In this document: piece by piece, positions 16,730 through 25,622 of the stretch
Position numbering within the stretch: the stretch's first letter is position 1
Layout: the number at the start of each line of letters is the position of its first letter
From: an uncultured Verrucomicrobia subdivision 3 bacterium
GTDB taxonomy: Bacteria; Verrucomicrobiota; Verrucomicrobiia; Limisphaerales; DASXHY01
Length of the DNA stretch: 64,000 bases
Assembly (NCBI GenBank): GCA_937890005.1
Contig: CALBZA010000017.1
Span: 1-64,000, forward strand
Reading direction: 5' to 3'
Made by a program: the position numbers and the translations under genes
The notes under the pieces: generated by a model
The model's database searches: none
What the model saw: only the letters and a program-made list of their open reading frames with translations
Told to the model about the DNA's origin: nothing

Positions 16730-17362
16730 GTGGAAAGTCTCGAACAGATCATAACGCGAATTGAAGCCGCCGTCCCGGGCGTGCGTTTGGAAATCGTTCC
16801 GAACGACAGCCCGTCGGGCCAGCGCTCGCTTCTCGTGGACCGCGAGCACGCTTTTGCCGCGGCGAAGTTTCTGCGCGACGAACCGTCGCTCCAATTCGAC
16901 TATCTTTCGAACGCGACAGGCATCGACTGGCTGGACGCCGAGCTGACCGAGAAGATCAAGGTGAAGAAGGTGGTCGATGGCGTGGAGAAGGAAGTGGAAG
17001 AGGTGAAAAAGACGCCGCGGCCGGGTTATCTGGAAGTGGTGTATCACCTATATTCCATGAGCCTGAAACACGGTCCGGTCATTCTTCGCGTCCGCACGCC
17101 CAATCGCACGGATGTCACATTGCCGTCGCTCACGCCGCTCTGGCGCGGAGCGGAGTTTCAGGAGCGGGAGATATTCGATCTTTACGGAATTCAGTTTGAA
17201 GGGCACCCGGACCTGCGCCGCATTCTGATGTGGGACGAATTCAAGGATCATCCAATGCGGAAGGATTATGTTGAGCCGGATGATTTCGAATACGAACCGA
17301 CGCCGCACGATGAAGTGTTGGAACGGGTCAAGGAACACCAGGCGAAAGAGGTGAAGGCATGA
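16730..17362 (+). CDS. nuoC: NADH-quinone oxidoreductase subunit C
   Basis: This 210-residue peripheral-arm subunit (30 kDa type) is separate from NuoD rather than fused as in E. coli. The family signature REIFDLYGIQFEGHPDLRRILMWDEFKDHPMRKDY is recognisable from its parts EIFDLYGI, GHPDLRRIL and HPMRKDY. A Lys/Glu/Val-rich insertion lies near residues 75-95. The start is GTG at 16730 with no clear ribosome binding site. Its stop overlaps the nuoD start by four bases. Confidence 0.94.
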   Translation: MESLEQIITRIEAAVPGVRLEIVPNDSPSGQRSLLVDREHAFAAAKFLRDEPSLQFDYLSNATGIDWLDAELTEKIKVKKVVDGVEKEVEEVKKTPRPGYLEVVYHLYSMSLKHGPVILRVRTPNRTDVTLPSLTPLWRGAEFQEREIFDLYGIQFEGHPDLRRILMWDEFKDHPMRKDYVEPDDFEYEPTPHDEVLERVKEHQAKEVKA

Positions 17363-18543
17363 GCGCGTCCGGTGTGGAAATCCCGTCCGATTCGACCAGG
17401 AACTACACCCTGCTGCCCGGCCGGAAGAACGGCAGCGCCGTCGATGGCGAATTGCTGGAAATTTCAATGGGCCCGCAGCATCCGTCCACGCACGGCGTGT
17501 TCCGAATGGATGTGGTGCTCGACGGCGAACGCGTGGTGAAGCTCAAGCCGGTGTTCGGCTACCTGCATCGCAACCACGAAAAGATCGCCGAGGGCACGAG
17601 TTACCTGTCTTCGATCCCATATACCGACCGGCTCGATTATTTCTGTTCGATGACGAACAACTGGGCTTACTGCCTTTCGGTGGAAAAGCTCGCCGGACTG
17701 CAGGTTCCTGAACGCGCGGAATACCTGCGCGTCATTCTCGCCGAACTGACCCGCCTTCAGAATCACGCGTCGCTCTGCGGCTTCCTGCTCCAGGACATGG
17801 GTGCCATGGGCACGCCGCTCATGTATGCGTTCCGCGAGCGCGAAAAGGTGCTCGATCTGTTCGAATCGATCAGCGGCGCGCGCATGATGTGCAACTTCAT
17901 GCGCTTTGGCGGACTGCGCACCGATGCACCGGATGGCTGGCTCGCGCGCGTGCAGAAGCTCGTGGATGAGTTTCCATCGTTCCTCGACGAATTCGACACG
18001 CTGCTCAGCGAGAATGAAATCATCATGGCGCGCACCCAGGGTGTCGGCGTCCTGCCGCGCGAACTGGCAATCAACGCCAGCATCACGGGCCCGATGCTCC
18101 GTGCCTGCGGCGTGAACTACGATGTGCGGAAAGTCGATAAATACGGGATTTATGACCGGTTCGATTTCCGCGTGCCGCTCGGCGAGAACGGCGATGTTTA
18201 CGATCGTTACATGATGCGCGTTCTCGAAATGCGCGAATCGATCAAGATCCTGAAGCAGGCGTTGAAGGATATTCCTGAAGGACCGGTGATCGATCCCAAG
18301 GCGAAGCTGCGCGGGTTCCGTCCCAAGCCGGGCGAATCCTACGGCCGGATCGAAGCGCCAAAAGGCGAACTCGGTTTTTATCTGATCAGCGACGGTTCGC
18401 CGAATCCCTATCGCTACCGCGTGCGACCGCCGAGCTTCATCAACCTGACGGTTCTTGAAGACATGTGCCTCGGTCACAATGTCGGCGACATCATCATCAT
18501 CCTCGGTAGCGTGGATATCGTGTTGGGGGAAGTGGACCGATGA
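17359..18543 (+). CDS. nuoD: NADH-quinone oxidoreductase subunit D (49 kDa type)
   Basis: This 394-residue subunit forms much of the quinone-binding pocket with NuoB. It shows MGPQHPSTHGVFR near residue 37, FGYLHRNHEKIAEG, the YAFREREKVLDLFE helix, RDKYG-equivalent VRKVDKYGIYDRFDF, and the family C-terminus DIVLGEVDR. It overlaps nuoC through ATGA. The spacer after it contains GTTTC-type repeats and leads directly to nuoI, where many bacteria would have nuoE, nuoF and nuoG. Confidence 0.96.
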   Translation: MSASGVEIPSDSTRNYTLLPGRKNGSAVDGELLEISMGPQHPSTHGVFRMDVVLDGERVVKLKPVFGYLHRNHEKIAEGTSYLSSIPYTDRLDYFCSMTNNWAYCLSVEKLAGLQVPERAEYLRVILAELTRLQNHASLCGFLLQDMGAMGTPLMYAFREREKVLDLFESISGARMMCNFMRFGGLRTDAPDGWLARVQKLVDEFPSFLDEFDTLLSENEIIMARTQGVGVLPRELAINASITGPMLRACGVNYDVRKVDKYGIYDRFDFRVPLGENGDVYDRYMMRVLEMRESIKILKQALKDIPEGPVIDPKAKLRGFRPKPGESYGRIEAPKGELGFYLISDGSPNPYRYRVRPPSFINLTVLEDMCLGHNVGDIIIILGSVDIVLGEVDR

Positions 18544-18549
18544 AGAAAC

Positions 18550-18592
18550 GTTTCAAGTTTGGTGTTTCATGTTTCGCGTTTCGTGTTTCGAG
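18550..18592 (+). repeat. GTTTC short-period repeat in the nuoD-nuoI spacer
   Basis: The spacer carries five GTTTC words separated mostly by two-base fillers, including GTTTCGCGTTTCGTGTTTC at 18571-18589. The identical 19-mer occurs once more, in the fliQ-fliR spacer (56706-56724, minus strand), also in the sense direction of its operon. No protein-coding frame of interest covers it. Confidence 0.65.
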
Positions 18593-18651
18593 ACGCCATT
18601 GCTCAGGACAATCGGCACGAACTCCGAACTTCAAACCCGGAACTTTTTAGC

Positions 18652-19287
18652 ATGTTAGGCGAAGCAATCCTCAAAGGCATGGCGGTGACCGCCAAGAACT
18701 TCTTCGGAAGCTATGTTTCCGAGGAACGATTGCCGACCATTCAATATCCGGAAGAGCGGCAGAAGCTCCCGGAGGCGACCCGGCAGTTTCCATTTCTGGT
18801 TTACGACGGCGAAGATCCGATGAAGGGATTGCGCTGTGTGGCGTGCCAGATCTGCGAGAAGGAATGTCCGCCGAAGTGCATTTACATCGTCAAGAGCAAG
18901 GACAAGCGCGTCGATTACAAGGGCCAGCCGCAGTTTTATCCGGCCACGTTCGACATCGACATCTCGGTCTGCATGAGTTGTGGGATCTGCGCGGAGGTCT
19001 GTCCGTTTGAATCGATCAAAATGGACACCGAGTTTGAACTCGCGAATACGAACCGGTTCGGTGGATTGCTGGTGAACAAGCATCAGCTCGCCAAATCGAA
19101 TGAGCATTATCGGAAAATTCATCCCAAGGACGCCGCGGAGTCCGACGCGGTGATCGCGGCAGAAAAGGCGAAGGCCGAAGCCAAGGCCAAGGCCGATGCC
19201 GAGGCAAAGGCAAAAGCTGCTGCAGCTGCCAAAGCCGCTGCCGCTGCTGCTCCGGCCAAAACTGCTCCGGCGGATGCCGCGAAATGA
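18652..19287 (+). CDS. nuoI: NADH-quinone oxidoreductase subunit I (two 4Fe-4S clusters)
   Basis: This 211-residue ferredoxin-like subunit carries clusters N6a and N6b. The ligand motifs are CVACQICEKECP and CMSCGICAEVCP. The N-terminal helices (MLGEAILKGMAVTAKNFF) dock on the membrane arm. The last 50 residues are a low-complexity Ala/Lys/Glu tail not present in short family members. The ATG at 18652 was chosen because the frame upstream lies in the repeat-bearing spacer. It precedes a 397-bp gene-free gap and nuoH. Confidence 0.95.
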   Translation: MLGEAILKGMAVTAKNFFGSYVSEERLPTIQYPEERQKLPEATRQFPFLVYDGEDPMKGLRCVACQICEKECPPKCIYIVKSKDKRVDYKGQPQFYPATFDIDISVCMSCGICAEVCPFESIKMDTEFELANTNRFGGLLVNKHQLAKSNEHYRKIHPKDAAESDAVIAAEKAKAEAKAKADAEAKAKAAAAAKAAAAAAPAKTAPADAAK

Positions 19288-19684
19288 GGCCGGGCATTCC
19301 AGTTTGTTTTCCGACGCACCGCGCCGAACGGACGGAAATTTGTCTCCGCCGACGTGTGTCTCAACCATGCGGTGCCCGAGCTATCGGACCACGACTCTGT
19401 GAGTTGCAGCGGCATGAATTGGTGGGCAAAGATTCAAAGAATTTCTGTCTCAGGAAGGCGAACATCGCTGCGGGTCACAGACCCGCGCTTCTCCGTTCGG
19501 CACCTCGCTCAGCAGTTTCGCGCCGCAGATGCTTCGCGCCACTTTTCTTCTGGAAATCAAAAGACGTTGCCGGTTATTTTCCGCCGTCCGCAGCGCCCTG
19601 GCTGTGTGCGGCCAATCCAATGCCGCATGGACGTGTTTCCCATCCACCTTCAAGGGCCGCGCATTTTATTGATGGGATTTGAGC
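19288..19684. other. Gene-free gap inside the nuo cluster
   Basis: No frame here matches a known family, and the frames that stay open are low in coding character. A hairpin, GCGGGTC-ACA-GACCCGC, lies at 19470-19486. The gap is long for this otherwise compact operon and may hold repeat-derived sequence or an internal promoter for nuoH onward. I see no clear promoter. Confidence 0.45.
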
Positions 19685-20866
19685 ATGGCTGATTCGATAG
19701 ATCAGATATTTGTGAACCTGAAGCACTGGCTGGTCGGCTTCGCGCCGGAGCCGTGGCAGGGCCTCGCTTCGATCGTCATCTCCATCGCCGCGCTCATGGG
19801 TGTCTTTGCAACTCTGTTCGCGGTCACCACGATTCTCGAGCGCAAGGGACTTGGTCGCATCCAGAATCGTTACGGACCCAATCGAGTCGGGCCCTTCGGT
19901 TTTCTTCAGCCGGCAGCGGATGGCATCAAGGCGTTGATCAAGGAAGACCTGGTTCCGCGCTCCGCGGACAAGGTGGTTCACTTTCTTGCGCCGCTGGTGC
20001 TGGTCATTCCTCCTTTTTTGGTGCTCTCGGTTCTTCCCATCGGCCGCAACATGACGCTTGTTGATTTCGATGCCGGCATCCTGTTCTTCTTCTCGGTTGG
20101 CGCGATCATGGAGCTGTCGGTCTTCATGGCCGGATGGTCGAGCCGGAACAAATATTCGTTGCTCGGAGCCATGCGCGCGATCGCGCAGATGATCAGCTAC
20201 GAAATCCCGCTGATTCTCTCCAGTGTCACGGTGATCATGATCGTCGGATCACTTTCGCTGAACGAGATCGTCGCGGCACAAGGCGGTTTCAACGGCGCAT
20301 TTCCGGACTGGTTCGTCTTCACGCCGTGGGGCTTTGCCGGATTTGTTCTGTTCATGATTGCGGCGACGGCGGAATCGAATCGTTCGCCATTCGATCTTCC
20401 GGAAGGCGAATCGGAAATCATCGCCGGCTATTACATCGAGTATTCCGGATTCAAGTTCGCGCTGTTCTTCCTCGGCGAATACATCGGGCTTTTTGCGGTC
20501 AGCGGGCTCGGCATCACGCTCTTTCTCGGTGGCTGGGGTGCGCCGCTCTCGTTCCTTCAATTCATCCCATCGTGGGCGTGGTTCTTTGCGAAGCTTCTGG
20601 CATTGATCGCGGTCTTCATCTGGATTCGCGGCACGCTTCCGCGTCTGCGGCAGGATCAGCTGATGAATTTCGCGTGGAAGTTCATGCTCCCAATGACGCT
20701 TCTCAACATTGTTGCCGCGGCTGTCTGGCATTTCATGCTGCCGCTGCCGGCTGCGGCACGCTGGATCGCCTGCTCGGCGATCATCATCGGCTCCTACATT
20801 CTGCTCGGCCGGGGACTGATGGAACGCCGCAAGATTGGCCGCCGCACGTATCGATTTGCTGAATGA
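19685..20866 (+). CDS. nuoH: NADH-quinone oxidoreductase subunit H
   Basis: This 393-residue subunit has eight or more membrane helices and links quinone chemistry to proton pumping. Family stretches include ERKGLGRIQNRYGPNRVGP, LQPAADGIKALIKEDLVP, and the loop ESNRSPFDLPEGESEIIAGYYIEYSG. The charged residues of the E-channel are present. The ATG at 19685 is preferred over the TTG two codons earlier. Nine bases separate it from nuoJ. Confidence 0.96.
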   Translation: MADSIDQIFVNLKHWLVGFAPEPWQGLASIVISIAALMGVFATLFAVTTILERKGLGRIQNRYGPNRVGPFGFLQPAADGIKALIKEDLVPRSADKVVHFLAPLVLVIPPFLVLSVLPIGRNMTLVDFDAGILFFFSVGAIMELSVFMAGWSSRNKYSLLGAMRAIAQMISYEIPLILSSVTVIMIVGSLSLNEIVAAQGGFNGAFPDWFVFTPWGFAGFVLFMIAATAESNRSPFDLPEGESEIIAGYYIEYSGFKFALFFLGEYIGLFAVSGLGITLFLGGWGAPLSFLQFIPSWAWFFAKLLALIAVFIWIRGTLPRLRQDQLMNFAWKFMLPMTLLNIVAAAVWHFMLPLPAAARWIACSAIIIGSYILLGRGLMERRKIGRRTYRFAE

Positions 20867-20875
20867 ACCGATAAC

Positions 20876-21382
20876 ATGACGATCAGTTTCGCCATCATCG
20901 CCGTTGTGATCATTGCCGCTTCCGTGGCGGCCATAACGCTGCGCCATTTGATTCACTGTTCGCTCGCGCTGGTGGTGGCATTCGCCGGACTGGCGGCTGC
21001 GTATCTTCAGCTCAACGCGCAGTTTGTCGGTTTTGCACAGCTGCTCGTTTATGTCGGAGCCGTGTCGATTCTCGTGGTATTTGCCATTCTGCTCACCCGC
21101 AGTGGCGAAAATCCGAATGAGGAGATTTTTTCGAAAACGTGGATGGCCGGCGCGGCGGTCGTGGTTGCTGTGTTGGGCGTTCTCGTATGGGCGATCACGA
21201 ACAGCGAGGTTGTGAAACGCGAGCCTTCGCCCGCCACTGAAGTGACCGTCCGCGGCATCGGCGATGTTTTGATGAACCGATTCGTCCTCCCGCTCGAAGT
21301 GATCGGCCTCCTGCTGACCGCCGCTCTGATCGGCGCGGTGATCATTGCGATGAGCGACAGGCAAGAAAGGAAGATGAAGTGA
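20876..21382 (+). CDS. nuoJ: NADH-quinone oxidoreductase subunit J
   Basis: This 168-residue membrane subunit has five helices. The family helix FVGFAQLLVYVGAVSILVVFAILLT, which contains the hinge region, is present, as are the N-terminal RHLIHCSLALVVAFAGLAAAY and the C-terminal GLLLTAALIGAVIIA. It follows nuoH closely. A purine/pyrimidine-biased spacer separates it from nuoK. Confidence 0.94.
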   Translation: MTISFAIIAVVIIAASVAAITLRHLIHCSLALVVAFAGLAAAYLQLNAQFVGFAQLLVYVGAVSILVVFAILLTRSGENPNEEIFSKTWMAGAAVVVAVLGVLVWAITNSEVVKREPSPATEVTVRGIGDVLMNRFVLPLEVIGLLLTAALIGAVIIAMSDRQERKMK

Positions 21383-21398
21383 ACGCCTTGAATCAAGC

Positions 21399-21479
21399 AG
21401 GGGTGAAAAGGGGAAAAGGAGCAGGGGAGAAAATACCTGCGTTTTTCTCCTTTTCTCCTTTTCTCCCTTTCTCCTTTTC
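21399..21479. repeat. Polypurine/polypyrimidine mirror-like repeat in the nuoJ-nuoK spacer
   Basis: A run of G and A words (about 21399-21434, GGGGAAAAGGAG-type) is followed within seven bases by a run of C and T words (about 21441-21479, CTCCTTTT repeated). The halves are largely complementary, so the transcript could form a long imperfect hairpin upstream of nuoK. The ribosome binding site of nuoK (GGGAAAGGA) lies just after it. Confidence 0.6.
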
Positions 21480-21500
21480 AAAAGGGAAAGGATCGAGCGT

Positions 21501-21815
21501 ATGAGCAACCCGCTTGTCGGCTACCTCCTCCTCTCCGCCTTCCTCTTCGCCATCGGCATGGCCGGTGCCCTGACGCGGCGGAACGCGATCCTGGTCCTGG
21601 TCGGCATCGAGCTGATGCTGAATGCGGCGAACCTGAACTTCATCGCGTTCTGGCGGTTTGGACCGAATCCGGAGGCGCTGACCGGTGTCATGTTCGTGAT
21701 CTTTTCGATCGGACTTGCCGCTGCGGAAGCGGCGGTTGGACTGGCGCTGATCATCGCGATTTACCGGCATTACAAGACCACGAGCGTGGACGAGATGGAT
21801 CAATTGAAGGGATGA
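21501..21815 (+). CDS. nuoK: NADH-quinone oxidoreductase subunit K
   Basis: This 104-residue membrane subunit has three helices. It contains both conserved membrane glutamates, in LVGIELMLNAANLNFIAFW and GLAAAEAAVGLALIIAIYR, which form part of the proton path next to NuoJ and NuoN. The length is normal for the family. Confidence 0.95.
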   Translation: MSNPLVGYLLLSAFLFAIGMAGALTRRNAILVLVGIELMLNAANLNFIAFWRFGPNPEALTGVMFVIFSIGLAAAEAAVGLALIIAIYRHYKTTSVDEMDQLKG

Positions 21816-21876
21816 AGCCGGTTTCTGAAATGTTTTGTCTGCCTCCGCGGCGCAGCGTTGCCGCGGTGTTAACTGC

Positions 21877-23991
21877 ATGAGTTGGATTGTTAAAAATCTT
21901 TGGCTGATTCCCGCGCTGCCGGTTCTGGCGGCGGGATTGAGCGCGCTCGCACCGCAGCGTTGCCGGAAGTTTTCGGCCGGGCTGGCGATTGGCTCAATGA
22001 TCGGCGCCTTTCTGCTGTCTCTGTGCGCGTTTGCAAACGTGCTGGGACACCACGGTCACGGCGAGGAAGCACGGCAGGTTTTCAACGTCACCTGGTTTCA
22101 GTTCGCCGAGGGAAGCGCGGGTGCTCTTCAGCTGGGATGGATCGTCGATCCGCTCACAACGGTGATGCTGGTGATGGTCACGTTCGTTGGAACGTTGATC
22201 TTCATCTACAGCGTCGGCTACATGGCGCACGACCAGAACTTCACGCGATTCTTCACGTTCCTTGCGCTGTTCGCCGGGGGAATGCTGGGAGTCGTCATCG
22301 CCAACAGCCTGCTGCTGCTGTTCATCTCGTGGGAAATTGTCGGGCTGACCTCCTATCTGCTCATTGGTTTCTGGTATCACAAACCGACCGCCGCCGCCGC
22401 GGCAAAGAAGGCGTTCATCACCACACGCATTGGCGACGTCGCTTTCCTGCTCGGAATGGTCTGGCTGTATTCGCAAACCGGAACGCTGTTGTTCTACACC
22501 GAAGAGGGCACCGGCTGCATGCAGCAGGCGGCGCTGACAAAGCTGGTGGCGCAGACGACCGGAGTTGGAATGGCTGTTTCCACTGCGATTGGGCTGCTGA
22601 TCTTTTTTGGCGCTGTCGGTAAATCCGGTCAGGTGCCGTTGCATGTCTGGCTGCCGGACGCGATGGAAGGTCCCACGCCTGTCAGCGCACTGATTCATGC
22701 TGCGACCATGGTGGCCGCGGGCGTGTTTTTGGTGGCGCGGGTGTATCCGCTGATGAGTGTCGTTCCGGAAGGATCGACGGCCACACCGGTGGCGCTTCAG
22801 GTGGTCACGTGGATTGGTGCCATCACCGCCATCTTTGCCGCCTCAATCGCTGTGGCTCAGAACGACATCAAACGCATTCTCGCATACTCCACCGTTTCGC
22901 AGCTTGGTTACATGATGATGGGTCTCGGCGTTGGCGGGGTGGCGGTTGCGATGTTCCATCTCATCACACACGCGTTCTTCAAGGCGCTGCTGTTCATGGG
23001 CGCGGGCTCGGTGATTCATGGCTGTCACGAAGAACAGGACATCCGGCGCATGGGCGGCGTGAAGAAATACATGCCCATTACATTCATCACTTACGCCATC
23101 GGCATGCTGGCGCTCGCCGGATTCCCGGTGTTGTTCTCCGGATTCTGGAGCAAGGACGAAATCCTGCACGCGGCGCACGGATGGCCGGTGTCGCACGTTC
23201 CATTCTATCTTGGAATTGCCGGCGCGCTGCTGACGGCGTTTTACATGACACGGCAGGTCGTGCTGGTTTTCTTTGGCAGTTATCGCGGCGGACACGATCA
23301 CAATCATTCTCGTTCCGTATCCAAATCTCATGGCAAGAAAGCGGAGTCTTCACACTCCGCTTCCGAACCGCATGAAAGTCCTCTCGTGATGACAGCGCCG
23401 CTCATGATTCTTGCGGCGTTTGCCATTTTATTGGGCTTCATCGGAACGCCCACATGGCCGTGGTTCCAGACGTTTCTCGGTACGCATCATGAGGGCGGCG
23501 GGTTCACGAAGGATGTCGTTTCACTGATGATTATTTCTTCCGCAATCGTCTTCGCCGGTCTTGGCCTTGGCTGGTGGTTCTATGGCCGCAAGCCGATTGC
23601 GAAGGCGGATCAGCCTGATGTTCTCGAAACGCTGCGTCCCGACATCTACAAGGTTCTCGAAAACAAGTATTGGATCGACGAGCTGTACGAGAAGTCGGTG
23701 ATCGCCTTCAATGCCTGGTTCGCGAAGGTGTGCGACTTCCTCGACACCTGGATCTGGAGCGGACTGGTGCATCTGGTTTCTTACGTCGTGATCGGTTTTT
23801 CCTGGGTGAATCGCGTGATCGACGAATACGTGGTGAACCTCGGCTTTGACCAGGGCTGCAAACGGATCTCGCTGGGCGGCGGATTTTTCTCCCGGCTGCA
23901 GGATGGGCGGATTCAGGGTTACCTGCGGGCGATCGGAATCGCGCTCGTGCTGCTGGTCATCTGGCTGATCTGGGGAGGAAGCGGTTCATGA
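21877..23991 (+). CDS. nuoL: NADH-quinone oxidoreductase subunit L
   Basis: This 704-residue antiporter-type subunit is about 90 residues longer than E. coli NuoL. The TM5 glutamate is in LLFISWEIVGLTSYLLIGFWY. The TM7 lysine and following loop are in AVGKSGQVPLHVWLPDAMEGP. A His/Ser-rich insertion (residues about 472-495, GGHDHNHSRSVSKSHGKK) separates the core from the C-terminal part, which carries the long lateral helix and final membrane helices. The ATG at 21877 begins MSWIVKNLWLIP. Its stop overlaps nuoM by four bases. The extra length may relate to the enlarged membrane arm with two NuoM. Confidence 0.95.
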   Translation: MSWIVKNLWLIPALPVLAAGLSALAPQRCRKFSAGLAIGSMIGAFLLSLCAFANVLGHHGHGEEARQVFNVTWFQFAEGSAGALQLGWIVDPLTTVMLVMVTFVGTLIFIYSVGYMAHDQNFTRFFTFLALFAGGMLGVVIANSLLLLFISWEIVGLTSYLLIGFWYHKPTAAAAAKKAFITTRIGDVAFLLGMVWLYSQTGTLLFYTEEGTGCMQQAALTKLVAQTTGVGMAVSTAIGLLIFFGAVGKSGQVPLHVWLPDAMEGPTPVSALIHAATMVAAGVFLVARVYPLMSVVPEGSTATPVALQVVTWIGAITAIFAASIAVAQNDIKRILAYSTVSQLGYMMMGLGVGGVAVAMFHLITHAFFKALLFMGAGSVIHGCHEEQDIRRMGGVKKYMPITFITYAIGMLALAGFPVLFSGFWSKDEILHAAHGWPVSHVPFYLGIAGALLTAFYMTRQVVLVFFGSYRGGHDHNHSRSVSKSHGKKAESSHSASEPHESPLVMTAPLMILAAFAILLGFIGTPTWPWFQTFLGTHHEGGGFTKDVVSLMIISSAIVFAGLGLGWWFYGRKPIAKADQPDVLETLRPDIYKVLENKYWIDELYEKSVIAFNAWFAKVCDFLDTWIWSGLVHLVSYVVIGFSWVNRVIDEYVVNLGFDQGCKRISLGGGFFSRLQDGRIQGYLRAIGIALVLLVIWLIWGGSGS

Positions 23992-25547
23992 ACGGTCTGC
24001 CACTCATCACATTGCTTACCCTGCTGCCGATCGTTGCCGGCTTGCTGGTCATTGGAATCGGAAGCGAAAACCGGAAGGTCGGACGCAATCTGGCTTTTGG
24101 AACGGGCCTTCTGACATTTGTCATCACACTATGGCTGTGGAAATCGTTCGACGCTTCCTCCGGCGCATTGCAGTTCGAGGAAAAGCATCTCTGGATTCCG
24201 ACGCTCGGCATTGAATACCGCGTCGCGGCGGACGGCCTCAGCCTGCTGATGCTGGTGCTGACGGCGATGGTCACGCTGCTGTCGATGCTTGCTTCCTGGC
24301 GGATGGATGACCGGTCGCATCTGTATTATGGACTGGTGCTGTTTCTTCAGGGCGGACTCTTTGGAACTTTCACCGCACTGAATTTCTTCCACTGGTTCCT
24401 GTTCTGGGAACTGAGTCTGATCCCGGCGTTTTTCCTTGTTCGATTGTGGGGCGGACCTCAACGCGCCGCGGCATCGACGCAGTTCTTTGTTTACACGATG
24501 GTCGGCAGCATCGGGATGTTGCTCGCGTTTCTCGCAATCTTTTTGGCGACGGGACATGTCTCTGATTTCACGGCATTGGCTGAACTGGCGCGCAAAGGTG
24601 AAATTGCCTCGGCCATTTCATCCGATCTCACCTGGACCGGGCTGAGCGGAAAAGCACTGGTCGGAATCATCTTCCTGGGCGCGCTGCTTGGATTTGCAGT
24701 CAAGGTGCCGTTGATGCCGTTCCACACGTGGCTGCCTGCGACCTACACCGAAGCGCCGTCGGCGACGACGATGCTGCTGACCGGTGTGATGTCGAAGATG
24801 GGCGTTTATGGTTTCCTGCGAATTCTGCTGCCGATCTTCCCGGCGGAAATTCAACAATACCGGACTCCGCTGCTTGTGCTGGCGGTGATCACGATTGTGT
24901 TCTCCGCGTGCGCTGCCTTCGCGCAACGCGACCTGAAGCGCATCCTCGCTTATTCTTCAATCAACCATCTCGGCTATTGCCTGCTGGCGATGTTCGCAGT
25001 CGCGACGGGTTCGACAACATCTCCGGCGCCGGACGTGGAACGCGCGGCTGCATTGAACGGCGTGTTGCTCCAGATGTTCAATCACGGCCTGACGGCGGCG
25101 ACGTTGTTCTGGTTCGTGAGCCTGATCGAACAGCGCAGCGGCGGTTTGCGTGGACTGAATGATTTTGGCGGCTTGCGGAAAGTGGCGCCGGTCTTCTGCG
25201 GACTGATGGGGATTGCTCTGTTCTCGTCGCTCGGACTGCCCGGCCTGAATGGATTCATCGGCGAATTCCTGATCTTCAAGGGTGTATTCCCGCTGGCGAT
25301 GTGTTCCGCTTCGGTCTCGGTGATTGGCCTGCTTGTCACGGCGATTTTCATCCTGACGATTTTGCAGCGGGTCTTCAACGGACCGTTGAATGAGAAATGG
25401 ACCGGTTTTCCGGACCTGACGACGTCCGAGCGCGTGCTGCTGGCGATACCGATTGCCTTGATGTTTGTGCTGGGCGTTTACCCGCAGCTGGTGCTCGGAA
25501 CGATCAACGCCACTGTGGTGCAGCTGGTGAAGCAACTGCCGTTTTGA
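23988..25547 (+). CDS. nuoM: NADH-quinone oxidoreductase subunit M, first copy
   Basis: This 519-residue antiporter-type subunit has about 14 membrane helices. The TM5 glutamate is in FHWFLFWELSLIPAFFLV. The TM7 lysine is kept in LGFAVKVPLMPFHTWLP, followed by the TM8 lysine in GVMSKMGVYGFLR. A TM12-region glutamate is in LPGLNGFIGEFLIF. It is the canonical NuoM of the pair and overlaps nuoL through ATGA. Confidence 0.95.
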   Translation: MNGLPLITLLTLLPIVAGLLVIGIGSENRKVGRNLAFGTGLLTFVITLWLWKSFDASSGALQFEEKHLWIPTLGIEYRVAADGLSLLMLVLTAMVTLLSMLASWRMDDRSHLYYGLVLFLQGGLFGTFTALNFFHWFLFWELSLIPAFFLVRLWGGPQRAAASTQFFVYTMVGSIGMLLAFLAIFLATGHVSDFTALAELARKGEIASAISSDLTWTGLSGKALVGIIFLGALLGFAVKVPLMPFHTWLPATYTEAPSATTMLLTGVMSKMGVYGFLRILLPIFPAEIQQYRTPLLVLAVITIVFSACAAFAQRDLKRILAYSSINHLGYCLLAMFAVATGSTTSPAPDVERAAALNGVLLQMFNHGLTAATLFWFVSLIEQRSGGLRGLNDFGGLRKVAPVFCGLMGIALFSSLGLPGLNGFIGEFLIFKGVFPLAMCSASVSVIGLLVTAIFILTILQRVFNGPLNEKWTGFPDLTTSERVLLAIPIALMFVLGVYPQLVLGTINATVVQLVKQLPF

Positions 25548-25622
25548 TGCGCCGATGAACACGAGACGAAACAATTTGTGGGATGCGACCAGAACACGGT
25601 TTGCGCAATCCGCAATCTGAAG

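Noticed and set aside
18544..18651. Upstream extension of nuoI into the nuoD-nuoI spacer
   Set aside because: The extension translates the GTTTC repeat and has no family match, while MLGEAILKGM at 18652 is a normal NuoI start.
19354..19692. Reading frames in the nuoI-nuoH gap as a small gene
   Set aside because: Several overlapping frames are open, but all are Pro/Arg/Ser/His-rich without motifs, typical of non-coding high-GC sequence.
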